Assembly (NCBI GenBank): GCA_021741075.1
Contig: JAIOYO010000016.1
Span: 1 to 64,000, forward strand
DNA length: 64,000 nt
Reading direction: 5' to 3'
Source: Flavobacteriales bacterium
GTDB lineage: Bacteria > Bacteroidota > Bacteroidia > UBA10329
Shown here: positions 45,511-56,367 of the stretch, piece by piece
Numbering within the stretch: the first letter of the stretch is position 1
Layout of the letters: each line of letters begins with the position of its first letter
Notes under the pieces: model-generated
Told to the model about the DNA's origin: nothing
Seen by the model: only the letters and a program-made list of their open reading frames with translations
The model's database searches: none
Made by a program: the position numbers and the translations under genes

Positions 45511-46639
45511 GCACCTTCATGTCATATCATTCGATGTGCCGCTGCCTGCAAATTATGGAGGCGTCATTGATGTCTACTTCAAGCTAAAAGCACTGACTTC
45601 TCTTGGCGTAAAGATTCATCTACATTGCTTTGAATACGGACGTAAAGAGATACCTGAATTAAAGGAGCTTTGCCACGAAGTTCACTACTACCACCGCAGT
45701 ACTACGCGTAGCTACTTGTTTCGAAGAAGACCCTTCATTGCGGTGACGCGCTCCTCCGAAGAACTGGTTAAGCGACTGCTCAAAGACAAGCATCCAATCC
45801 TGTTTGAAGGGCTCCATACCTGTTATCATTTGGAAGACGAACGATTAACAAATCGCTTCAAAATTGTTCGAACACACAATATCGAGCACCACTATTATCA
45901 GAATCTCGCCAATGTGGAGAAGGACCTGTTCAAGAAGTATTACTTCCTAAGCGAGGTTAGCAAACTAGAACGCTTTGAGCGAACGCTCTGTAATGCGCAA
46001 TTGGTAGCGGCCATCTCAAAGGCCGATACCGAATACTTGGATTCGAAGTATCCGAATGTGAACCACATCTCTGCCTTTCACCCCAACGATAAGGTGGAAA
46101 TTGCGGAAGGAATGGGTAAATTCTGTCTCTATCATGGCAGCTTAGAAATAGGCGAGAACAATGAGGCTGCGCTTCATCTGGTCAGGAATATCTTTTCGTC
46201 CCTTGATGTTCCGCTCATCATTGCAGGCAACAAGCCATCGCAAGAATTGAAGGAGGAAGTGGCCAAGCATTCCAATATTGAAATTCGTTCGGGATTGAAT
46301 ACCGAGGAGATTCATCAGCTAATAAAAGATGCGCAGATAAATGTGTTGCCAACCTTTCAGGCCACAGGTATAAAGTTAAAGTTGCTTGCAGCCCTTTACA
46401 TGGGGCGGCATTGCCTCGTTAATTCCTTTATGGTGGAGAATACGGGATTAGAATCGCTCTGCCGTGTAGAGGATACAGACAAGCGCTTTATTCAAGCGGT
46501 TCAGTCGTTGTTCGTAGAAGAATTCAACGGAACCGGTAGAGAAAGGCGTTCAGAAATTCTTAATGAGCGCTTCTGCAATACCGTTAATGCAGAGAAATTG
46601 TATTCTCTCATTTACGAGTCTTCAAATTCTGGGAAATAA
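45503..46639 (+). CDS. Glycosyltransferase, GT-B-like
   Basis: 378 residues if the ATG at 45503 is used; an in-frame ATG at 45494 is an alternative. The N-terminus HVISFDVPLPANYGGVIDVYFKLKAL is the typical first Rossmann strand of GT4-like enzymes, with the loop Gly-Gly. The C-terminal half has IIAGNKPSQELKEEV and INVLPTFQATGIKLKLLAALYMGRHCLVNS, matching the donor-binding region. The acceptor is unknown. The start overlaps the previous gene's stop, so the two enzymes probably act on the same glycan. It ends at the shared terminator at 46636. Confidence 0.82.
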   Translation: MDKHLHVISFDVPLPANYGGVIDVYFKLKALTSLGVKIHLHCFEYGRKEIPELKELCHEVHYYHRSTTRSYLFRRRPFIAVTRSSEELVKRLLKDKHPILFEGLHTCYHLEDERLTNRFKIVRTHNIEHHYYQNLANVEKDLFKKYYFLSEVSKLERFERTLCNAQLVAAISKADTEYLDSKYPNVNHISAFHPNDKVEIAEGMGKFCLYHGSLEIGENNEAALHLVRNIFSSLDVPLIIAGNKPSQELKEEVAKHSNIEIRSGLNTEEIHQLIKDAQINVLPTFQATGIKLKLLAALYMGRHCLVNSFMVENTGLESLCRVEDTDKRFIQAVQSLFVEEFNGTGRERRSEILNERFCNTVNAEKLYSLIYESSNSGK

Positions 46640-46672
46640 AAAAACCCGACCTGTTTCCAGATCGGGTTTCTT
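46636..46672. terminator. Terminator shared by convergent genes
   Basis: AAACCCGA (ending at 46649) pairs with TCGGGTTT (46662-46669). Plus-strand T-rich TTTCTT follows the stem, and a seven-A run precedes it, giving a T-run on the minus strand. It lies between genes ending at 46639 (+) and 46690 (-). Confidence 0.85.
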
Positions 46673-46689
46673 ACAACTATTTCAGAATC

Positions 46690-48399
46690 TTATCTCGTTA
46701 CAACCACTTGGAACGAAGTTCTTGAATCATCCTCAAACGTTAGGCTGAAAGTGTGAAGGCCGCTTGAAAGGCCAGTCACATCAACCGTCAATTTGTTGCT
46801 CTTTTGGCAAATCTCCTCATCAATTACCAATCGTCCTTCTACATCAAACACATTCAAAACAACATTTCCTTGAATGGTAGAACCAAGTGGAATGTTGATG
46901 ATATCTGTAGTTGGGTTTGGATAAGGAGTAATTTTCAATGCAGCAACATCTTCTGCAATTCCATTTGGTTCTGCAAGGTTTACGATGATGGCAGGAACGT
47001 TATCGGTTCCGAAACCTCCAGCATACCAAGTAGAAGAGCCTATGTCATTTAACGGGAAGAAAACTTCATCCAAATACGTTTCGTAAGCCACGTTGTAATC
47101 AATTCCGTTATCAACTGTAAGGAACATGTCATCGATAAAAATAGTGGCACAAGCCAAGTATTTCTGATCGTTCAATAGTTCAATTGGTTCAGCAAAAGTG
47201 TGCGTCACAAACTCACCTTGAAGGTCGGCAGTGTAATCGTAGAATTCGTTATCTGTTGCTTCGTTCAAATCGTCAAACGATACAGTTCCGCCAGAGATTG
47301 GGTCATTCCACTCGTAGATAGCTAATTGAACTGCTTGTCCGGTTAGGTCAATATCGTTAGTTAATGTGCTGAAAGTGATTCCTGTAGCCACAACCGATTC
47401 GGCATTTTCAGATTCTAATACAATGCACCACTCATACTCCGTGCCATCTGCAGGGCGAAGTCCGTTTCCTCCAAGTGGTCCTAATTCAGAATCAATTCGA
47501 CTTTTTGAATACTTGCCTTCATTGTTAATCCAAAATGAAGCAGTTGCCGTGTTGTCGTCTGGAAACTGATCAGCATCGTCAGAAACGATGGTGTAGGTAA
47601 TGGTGTAAACACCAACTTCGTAGCCGCCAGAAGTAAACAATGGAAGTGAAAAGTAAAGACTGTCTCCAACTGGAATGTTGGCACCTGTAGAAACTTCGTT
47701 GTAAAGTTCTGTTCCATCACGGTCAATTACGGCTGTTACAATTACGTTAACTGCTTCTGCCGAACCATAATTATGAACCCACGCTCCCACAGGAACATTG
47801 AAATCGGTTTCGGTTTGTGCAAATTGTGCAGGAATTGAGAAGCTGTTTGCTAATGCCACGTGCGACTTGTAAGCACCAATGTTGCTAGCATAAAGACCAG
47901 TGTTGTTTCCAGTGAATGCGGTAACCTCCCCAGCAAGAATGGCATCACGTAGAAGTGCTCCGTCTGTGTCAGAAATCATTAAAACTGGAATAGTTACTCC
48001 TGCAGAGTTCGTTCCTCCTCCCATTGCAACCGGTGCTCCTGGAATGTTGTTGATGATTATGATTGCCACAGCTCCCGAATCTTGCACGTTCTTGGCTTTA
48101 AGGGAAAAGTTGCAGCTTCCGCGATACACCACGGCAATTTTGCCATCAATTTCACTTCTATTCACAATTTCTTCGCACGCAAGGGAATCTGCTGTAGGAG
48201 TGCCATCCACTGCAAAGGCTAACTCTCCAGATAATGCTACTGTACTCATGTCTGCTCCCCAATCGGTGGCATAAGTAAAATTGTAGTTGCCAGCAAGACT
48301 TGCGGGCTCTTCAATTATTAGTACGATTTGGCCTGTGGCCGAGAATCCAAGAAGTGTTAAAGCGAACACCACCAGGATGTTTTGTAGTTTTTTCATCAT
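46690..48399 (-). CDS. PA-domain secreted protein with T9SS type A sorting domain
   Basis: 569 residues. Signal peptide about 1-23 (ends ATGQ). A protease-associated (PA) domain occupies about 45-165, with KIAVVYRGSCNFSLKAKNVQDSGAVAIII split by eye into the family strands and NNIPGAPVAMGGG, PVLMISDTDGALL. A beta-rich CARDB-like region follows. The C-terminal 75 residues are the type A sorting domain (PNPTTDIINIPL, VFDVEGRLV, GLHTFSL). No catalytic protease domain is visible, so it may be a surface binding protein rather than an enzyme. A possible -7 element lies at 48433-48440. Confidence 0.85.
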   Translation of the reverse strand: MMKKLQNILVVFALTLLGFSATGQIVLIIEEPASLAGNYNFTYATDWGADMSTVALSGELAFAVDGTPTADSLACEEIVNRSEIDGKIAVVYRGSCNFSLKAKNVQDSGAVAIIIINNIPGAPVAMGGGTNSAGVTIPVLMISDTDGALLRDAILAGEVTAFTGNNTGLYASNIGAYKSHVALANSFSIPAQFAQTETDFNVPVGAWVHNYGSAEAVNVIVTAVIDRDGTELYNEVSTGANIPVGDSLYFSLPLFTSGGYEVGVYTITYTIVSDDADQFPDDNTATASFWINNEGKYSKSRIDSELGPLGGNGLRPADGTEYEWCIVLESENAESVVATGITFSTLTNDIDLTGQAVQLAIYEWNDPISGGTVSFDDLNEATDNEFYDYTADLQGEFVTHTFAEPIELLNDQKYLACATIFIDDMFLTVDNGIDYNVAYETYLDEVFFPLNDIGSSTWYAGGFGTDNVPAIIVNLAEPNGIAEDVAALKITPYPNPTTDIINIPLGSTIQGNVVLNVFDVEGRLVIDEEICQKSNKLTVDVTGLSSGLHTFSLTFEDDSRTSFQVVVTR

Positions 48400-48432
48400 A
48401 GGTTTAATTTGGGTTTGTTTTTATAAGGTTCG

Positions 48433-48440
48433 CGAATTTA
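48433..48440 (-). promoter_or_regulatory. Possible -7 element of the PA-domain gene
   Basis: TAAATTCG on the minus strand, 33 bases before the ATG at 48399, one base off TAnnTTTG. Confidence 0.4.
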
Positions 48441-48517
48441 AAACTCAAACGCTAATAATCATAGCGCAAACGCTTGAAAGTCCCCTTAACCGTGGCTTGC
48501 AGACAATTTCGCGTTGT

Positions 48518-49222
48518 TTAAAAGTCCTCTGGACCCACTTTTTGCAATGTGTCAATCACATAGCCGCTTTCGCACTTCAGCGTTCGCGCGGGATGTTTCT
48601 TAAAGAAAGAGTAGTTGTGCGTTGCAAGCAGAACACTGGTTCCTGTCTGTGTGATGTCAATCATCAACTGCAGAATACCATCGGATGTTTCTGGGTCGAG
48701 ATTTCCGGTTGGCTCATCGGCAAGAATTACTTCTGGATGATTGATAAGTGCCCTAGCAACCGCAACCCGTTGTTGCTCACCGCCCGAAAGTTGGTTTGGC
48801 ATTTTGAATTTTGACTCCAACGAAATACCAACCAGGTTTAATACTTCATCAACGCGTTCGTCCATTTTGGCTTTGTCCGTCCAGCCAGTGGCCTCCATTA
48901 CAAATTTCAGGTTCTTCTCAACCGAGCGATCGGTCAGCAATTGAAAGTCTTGAAATACGATTCCAAGTTTTCTTCTCAGAAATGGAATTTCTTTTTGGCT
49001 GATACCTGCAAGCGCGTGCCCGGCCACAAAACCTTCTCCATCGCGAAGCGGAAGGTCGGCATAAAGCGTCCGAAGCAGGCTACTCTTTCCAGCCCCAGTT
49101 CTTCCAATTAAATAGATGAATTCGCCTTTGTCTATAGCAAATGAAACTTTGTTCAGTACAACATTCTCTCTGATGTAAATGGTTACATCAGAAAGCTGAA
49201 CGATATGGTTGTGATTTTCCAT
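48518..49222 (-). CDS. ftsE: Cell-division ATP-binding protein FtsE-like
   Basis: 234 residues. Walker A GRTGAGKSS, signature LSGGEQQRVAVARAL, Walker B VILADEPTGNLD and the H-loop ATHN are intact. The length and the N-terminal VTIYIRENVVLNKVSF match FtsE, which with FtsX controls cell-wall hydrolases at division. FtsX is not adjacent here, so a LolD/MacB-type ATPase is the alternative. The -7 element at 49233-49240 sits 10 bases from the ATG. It is divergent from the TPR gene. Confidence 0.82.
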   Translation of the reverse strand: MENHNHIVQLSDVTIYIRENVVLNKVSFAIDKGEFIYLIGRTGAGKSSLLRTLYADLPLRDGEGFVAGHALAGISQKEIPFLRRKLGIVFQDFQLLTDRSVEKNLKFVMEATGWTDKAKMDERVDEVLNLVGISLESKFKMPNQLSGGEQQRVAVARALINHPEVILADEPTGNLDPETSDGILQLMIDITQTGTSVLLATHNYSFFKKHPARTLKCESGYVIDTLQKVGPEDF

Positions 49223-49232
49223 TGAGAACGGT

Positions 49233-49240
49233 CAAAATTA
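49233..49240 (-). promoter_or_regulatory. -7 promoter element of the ftsE-like gene
   Basis: TAATTTTG on the minus strand, an exact TAnnTTTG match, 10 bases from the ATG at 49222. Confidence 0.55.
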
Positions 49241-49357
49241 ACATAATGACGAACTGTTCATGAGGCTTTTGTCATCATTATCTCTTAACACGCTCGCGTT
49301 GAAAAGTAATGAATAGCCTAAAAAATGAAGGACGGTTGTCAAGGTAATTTAGCACGG

Positions 49358-52300
49358 ATGAATTGGTCTATTTTGAGGAAGAGAAATAACTTTTATGGAG
49401 GGCTGTTGACATGCGTGCTCTTGTTGGGAGTTTTTCATTCATTTGGCCAACGCGTAGCTTCTGACGTTGACCCAATTCGGGAATATGCCGTTGGCTTGGA
49501 GTTGTTTCAGAAACAGAAATACGGTCAAGCACAAGAGCGATTTACGCGAGCATTGGAGCATCCGCGCGCCTTGCCAAGCATTCAGCAGGAAAACGCGTTT
49601 TACTATCAGGCCGCATCGGCACTTGAGCTGTTTAATATGGATGGTGAGCCGTTGATGATATCTTTTATTGCAACGCATCCAGAACATCCAATGGTCAATA
49701 TGGCCAATTTTCAGTTGGGCACGTATTACTTCACAAAGAAGAATTATAAATCCGTCCTCGACCAGTTTGAGTTGGTGGATGAGACCAAATTGGAGCAGCA
49801 GTATTTGGAAGAATATTATTTCAAAAAAGGCTATTCGCATTTTCAGCAAGAAGAATATGATAAATCGAAGGAAGCACTTTCGCATGTTTTAGCAGGTGGT
49901 AAAAAGTATCGGTCACCAGCGCTCTATTACAGTTCGTACATTCTTTATCGGGAGGATAAAAATGAAGCTGCACTTAAAGGATTTCAGGAACTTGAATCGG
50001 ATAAGTTGTTTGGAAATGTTGTTCCGTTCTACATTCTTCAAATCTATTACCGCCAAGGCAAGAACGAAGGAGTGCTGACTTACGGAAAAGAGCTTCTTGG
50101 TAAGGATTTCGCGCAGAGTAAAAGTGGGGAGATTCATCGCATGTTAGGCGAGGCTCATTACAATTTAGGTCAATATAAAGAGGCAATTCCTGAAATGGAA
50201 ATCGCCATTTCTGAATTGGGCGGTAGTCGAGATGACCGCTACAAGTTGGCTTATGCGGCCTATCGCGGGGCGGAATACGAAAAGGCACTTCAGTATTTTC
50301 AGCAAGTAACGGACGAAGAAGATGAGATGGCTCAGTTGGCGTTTTACCACATGGGCGATTGCTACCTGAAACTCGACCGGAAAATGGAAGCGCGCGGTGC
50401 TTTCAGGAATGCATCCAAATTTGCTTTTGATGCAGAAATACAGGAAGATGCCCTCTTCAATTTTGCCAAGACTGCGTACGAACTTTCGTATGACCCATAC
50501 AATGAGGCTGTTCAGGCCTTCGAGGAATACATCGACAAGAATCCGAACAGTGCGAGGGTGGATGAGGCATATGAATTTCTGCTGAAGGTCTATCTCACCA
50601 CACGCAATTACGAGAATGCTATCAAGTCTATCGACAAGATGAAAAAGGTGAATGATGGTTTGAAGGAAACCTATCAGCGCATCTCTTATGTTCGTGGAAC
50701 GGAGCTCTTCAACGACCTCCAATTTCCGAACGCGATTTCGTACTTGCAGCGTTCAGATAAATATCCCGTTAATCCAAAAATAACGGCACAGGCCATTTTT
50801 TGGCAGGCAGAGGCATATGCTACTATGAAAAATTGGAAAGCGGCCGAGGAACATTACAAGATATTCATTGAAGCGCCAAGCGCCATCAATCTTCCAGAAT
50901 TTGGACGAGCGCATTACGGCCTGGCTTATGTCTTTTTTGAGAATCTACGTTATGATGATGCGATTAGTTGGTTCCGAAAATTTGTTGATTACGAGAAGAT
51001 GGACTCACTTCGTGTGAATGATGGATTGCTTCGAATTGCAGATGGATTTTATCTAAGGAAGGATAATAAACGCGCGATTGAGTTTTACGATAGAGCTATC
51101 AAATACAATAAGTTCGATACCGATTATGCTATTTTCCAGGTGGCAGTATGCTACGGGCTGGATGGTAAATCTGCTTCAAAAGTGGAAACGCTGAAGGCGA
51201 TGCTCGAAAATTATCCTGAAACAGATTTTGCAGCAGATGCCAAATACGAAATTGCCGAAACCCATTTTTTCACGGATAATAGTCAAGAAGCCATTAAGTA
51301 TTTTGATAAGGTCATAAAGGAGCATTCGAGTTCGAGCTATGTACCGAAAGCAAAACTCAAAAAAGGACTCTTGTTTTACAATCAAAGTTCAGACGAAAAA
51401 GCACTTCCGTTATTTAAGGATGTAGCCGAAAATTATCCTGCTACCGAAGAAGCTAGAGAAGCTTTGATGAAAATTCAGAAGATTTACGTGGAAGATGGAG
51501 ACGTTCCTGGGTTCGAGAATTATGTGGCAACCAACAACTTTCCAGATATCACAACAGGCGCGCTCGACACTTCTTACTACGAGAGTGCAGAATTCATGTA
51601 TCTACGAGGAAATCTTGAAGGTGCGATGGCGGAGTTTAAAAAGTACACCGACAAGTTTCCGAACGGTTATTTCAAGTTGAATGCAAATTTTTATGGAGCA
51701 GATGCGGCTGTTCAATTGAAGAAATATGATCAGGCTATCATTGGGTTTGACCGCGTGCTCGAATTCAAGAAGAATGTCTTTACCGAACGTGCGCTGATGT
51801 CGGCTTCGCAGATTTACTTCTTCCAAGAGAAGTATAATGATGCCTTACTTCGATTTACCATGTTGGAAGAAGTTGCCGAGAGTGCCGAAAATCTGATGGA
51901 ATCGCGAGTTGGACTAATGCGTTGCAATTACCTGCTCAATAATTTTGAGCAAGCACACGAGTATGCACTCAGGCTTCAGCGATCTGACAAAGTTCCGGAA
52001 TTGGTAATGAGCGAAGCAAGCCTTACCTCGGCTAAATGTGCATTGGCGCAGAATAATTTGCGAATGGCACAGGAACGATTTAAACAAACATTGCTCGAAT
52101 CGAACAACGAGATAGGAGCAGAGGCGATGTACAATCTTGCTTACATCCATTTCTTGCAAGGCGAATACGAACCATCTCAAAAGTTGGTTTTCGAGATGGT
52201 GAATGTGTTCCCGAATTATGGTGAATGGATTTCGAAATCATTCCTTTTGTTGGCCGATAATTATGTAAAGCAAAATGATTTATTCCAAGCGAGATTGACG

Positions 52301-52519
52301 TTGCAGAATCTCATCGATAATTACGATGGAGAACTAAAGGAGGAAGCACAACGTAAGTTGGTGGAAATAACTACCATGCAACCCAAGTTGGAAGAAAGGA
52401 AAGATGGCCAAGGCTTCAATATTGAATTTGAGCAGGAAGGAAAAGTTCGGGATGAGATTTTTGAAGCAGAGCCGATTGATGCGGATGAAGAGTATGAACT
52501 AGAAATGGAGCAAGAATGA
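49358..52519 (+). CDS. Very large TPR protein, periplasmic or surface-associated
   Basis: 1053 residues from the ATG at 49358, chosen over one at 49325 because RKRNNFYGGLLTCVLLLGVF gives a cleaner signal peptide (ends FGQ). The whole mature protein consists of about 25 TPR-like helical pairs with AxxxY/F spacing (for example QQEEYDKSKEALSHVL and LEGAMAEFKKYTDKFP). The C-terminal 50 residues are acidic. TPR arrays bind other proteins, so a scaffold for an envelope complex is likely. Its stop overlaps the start of the downstream barrel gene by 4 bases (ATGA), pointing to a partnership. The partner and process are unknown. Confidence 0.85.
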   Translation: MNWSILRKRNNFYGGLLTCVLLLGVFHSFGQRVASDVDPIREYAVGLELFQKQKYGQAQERFTRALEHPRALPSIQQENAFYYQAASALELFNMDGEPLMISFIATHPEHPMVNMANFQLGTYYFTKKNYKSVLDQFELVDETKLEQQYLEEYYFKKGYSHFQQEEYDKSKEALSHVLAGGKKYRSPALYYSSYILYREDKNEAALKGFQELESDKLFGNVVPFYILQIYYRQGKNEGVLTYGKELLGKDFAQSKSGEIHRMLGEAHYNLGQYKEAIPEMEIAISELGGSRDDRYKLAYAAYRGAEYEKALQYFQQVTDEEDEMAQLAFYHMGDCYLKLDRKMEARGAFRNASKFAFDAEIQEDALFNFAKTAYELSYDPYNEAVQAFEEYIDKNPNSARVDEAYEFLLKVYLTTRNYENAIKSIDKMKKVNDGLKETYQRISYVRGTELFNDLQFPNAISYLQRSDKYPVNPKITAQAIFWQAEAYATMKNWKAAEEHYKIFIEAPSAINLPEFGRAHYGLAYVFFENLRYDDAISWFRKFVDYEKMDSLRVNDGLLRIADGFYLRKDNKRAIEFYDRAIKYNKFDTDYAIFQVAVCYGLDGKSASKVETLKAMLENYPETDFAADAKYEIAETHFFTDNSQEAIKYFDKVIKEHSSSSYVPKAKLKKGLLFYNQSSDEKALPLFKDVAENYPATEEAREALMKIQKIYVEDGDVPGFENYVATNNFPDITTGALDTSYYESAEFMYLRGNLEGAMAEFKKYTDKFPNGYFKLNANFYGADAAVQLKKYDQAIIGFDRVLEFKKNVFTERALMSASQIYFFQEKYNDALLRFTMLEEVAESAENLMESRVGLMRCNYLLNNFEQAHEYALRLQRSDKVPELVMSEASLTSAKCALAQNNLRMAQERFKQTLLESNNEIGAEAMYNLAYIHFLQGEYEPSQKLVFEMVNVFPNYGEWISKSFLLLADNYVKQNDLFQARLTLQNLIDNYDGELKEEAQRKLVEITTMQPKLEERKDGQGFNIEFEQEGKVRDEIFEAEPIDADEEYELEMEQE

Positions 52520-54207
52520 AAAAACTAGTTCCTTATCTCTTAGGCCTCTCGTTTTTCGGGGTTTCAAATATTGCGATTGCACAAGATTTGGAGCGTTTAC
52601 CCGATAGTCTACGGTTCACTATTCGAAAAGAATATCGCCCCGTGGCGCGAGACGCAAAGAAGATTACTTCAAAACCAGAAGTGATGCACGAAGAAGCAGG
52701 TTTGCCAAAGGTGAATTATTCCATTCTGCCAAAATCGAAGGAGATTAATTATGAAGCTCAGCCATTGCAGGCTGCCAATCTTTCTAACGAACCGCTAGCA
52801 AAGCTTTACAATGGATTCATAAAAGCGGGCTTCGGAAATTACACCATGCCTTTCTTTGAGGCGAGTTTCAGCAGTTTGCGCAGTAAGAAATATCAGGCGG
52901 GTTTCTTTGCCCGTTATCATGCTTCATACGCCAAACTCAATAAGGTTCGCAACTTTGGTTTTACCGATGCGGGAATCATAGGATTTGGAAAGTATTTCCT
53001 AAAAAACCATGTTTTGGGTGCTAAGGTGGAATATGATGTAGATGAGAACTATTATTATGGTTTTGACCGTAATGATGTGACCTTTGCCAATGCAAATTCC
53101 GCTAAAGGCGATAGTCTGAATCAGGTGTTTCATCATGTGGGAATAAACGTTGATTTGAATGCCATTCGCGAGAAAAAACTTCGCATTCTTGATCAAATGG
53201 CAATCGGCTATGGCTACACTCGCGATAATTTCCAAGCGGAGGAGCACTACGCAGCGCTTTCAGGAGGCGTGGCGTTCAATATTAAAAAGGAAGAAATGTT
53301 CATCAAGACTTCTTTCGATTACTATAATCTTACGCAACCAATCCAAAAGACAAACAATCTTATTTGGGCCATTCAACCCGAGTTTAGAGCTAAACGCGAG
53401 CGTTGGGGAATTGATTTAGGAGTCAACTTTGCATTGGATGTTAATGATACAACTACCAAGGTTTTAATCTTCCCTGTTCTAGATTTCCATTACTTCATCG
53501 TCAAGAAAATGCTCCGTTTCTATGTGGGAGCAAAAGGGGGAGTAACACGAAACGGCTTGCGCTCTATCTCGCAAATCAATCCGTACTTCGATACAGATCA
53601 AACGCTCAGCAACAGTTGGGAGCGATTGAATGTTTATGGTGGTTTTAAAGGCAGCATAACACGCAGCATTGGTTTCGATCTTTCTGTGGCTGAGATTATT
53701 ACTGGACAGCAGATTTTCTTTGTAAATGACACAACTGGAGGCCTCGGCAACAAGTTCCTCACCGAATACCACGACACACGCGTCACAAGTTTTAAAGGAG
53801 CGCTGAGTTATCAACTTAAAAGCAAGTTGCAGTTGGTTGCTGAAGCGGAATACCGTCTATTCGTTATGCCAACTGATAGTATCAAACCATGGCACGAAGC
53901 ACCGTTCCGTTTTACTTTCTCAGGAAACTATAATTTGAAGGACAAGCTGATTTTCAAAGCATCTATTAGTGCTTATGGTGAGCGTCTGGCACGCGGCTTC
54001 TCTACCGATTCGTTGGGCGTTGTGAGCATGACCTCAACTACGCTAAAAGGCTACGCAGATGCGAGTATCGGAGTGGAATACCGCTACCGTAAATGGATTG
54101 GCGCATTTGTCGATTTCAGAAACATTGCTGCGCTCCGTTACGACATCTGGAAACAGTATCCATCGCAACGTTTTAGCTTTATTGCGGGGTTGAATTTCAG
54201 CTTCTGA
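52516..54207 (+). CDS. Outer-membrane beta-barrel protein coupled to the TPR gene
   Basis: 563 residues. Signal peptide 1-23 (ends IAIAQ). After a Pro-rich N-terminal segment of about 75 residues comes a region dense in alternating aromatic/polar strands (YNGFIKAGFGNYTMPFFEASF, EYRYRKWIGAFVDFRNI) ending with LNFSF, the aromatic C-terminus of outer-membrane barrels. No plug domain is present, so it is not a full TonB-dependent receptor. Overlap with the TPR gene (ATGA) suggests the two proteins form one envelope complex. No named family could be assigned. Confidence 0.75.
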   Translation: MKKLVPYLLGLSFFGVSNIAIAQDLERLPDSLRFTIRKEYRPVARDAKKITSKPEVMHEEAGLPKVNYSILPKSKEINYEAQPLQAANLSNEPLAKLYNGFIKAGFGNYTMPFFEASFSSLRSKKYQAGFFARYHASYAKLNKVRNFGFTDAGIIGFGKYFLKNHVLGAKVEYDVDENYYYGFDRNDVTFANANSAKGDSLNQVFHHVGINVDLNAIREKKLRILDQMAIGYGYTRDNFQAEEHYAALSGGVAFNIKKEEMFIKTSFDYYNLTQPIQKTNNLIWAIQPEFRAKRERWGIDLGVNFALDVNDTTTKVLIFPVLDFHYFIVKKMLRFYVGAKGGVTRNGLRSISQINPYFDTDQTLSNSWERLNVYGGFKGSITRSIGFDLSVAEIITGQQIFFVNDTTGGLGNKFLTEYHDTRVTSFKGALSYQLKSKLQLVAEAEYRLFVMPTDSIKPWHEAPFRFTFSGNYNLKDKLIFKASISAYGERLARGFSTDSLGVVSMTSTTLKGYADASIGVEYRYRKWIGAFVDFRNIAALRYDIWKQYPSQRFSFIAGLNFSF

Positions 54208-54293
54208 CACTTTCGTGTAAAACACTCCATTTTTTGTTGATAAATACGAACGGAAGCCCCGCGTTTAAAGGGCTTTTAGGGTTGCGTTTTGAG

Positions 54294-54301
54294 TATCTTC
54301 G
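54294..54301 (+). promoter_or_regulatory. Possible -7 element of gyrB
   Basis: TATCTTCG, one base off TAnnTTTG, 35 bases before the GTG at 54337. The same octamer precedes miaB. Confidence 0.4.
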
Positions 54302-54309
54302 GGGGTTGA

Positions 54310-56295
<1,986 letters not shown>

Positions 56296-56306
56296 GAGTT
56301 TCAATT

Positions 56307-56351
56307 AAAAAGAAACCCCCGATGGAATTGCTCCATCGGGGGTTTCTTTTT
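56307..56351. terminator. Strong terminator shared by convergent genes
   Basis: A stem of about 20 bp with arm AGAAACCCCCGATGGA and its complement around a short loop, with an A-run on the left and a T-run on the right. It ends gyrB on plus and the collagen-like gene on minus. Confidence 0.92.
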
Positions 56352-56367
56352 AGTAGTGAACTAATTA

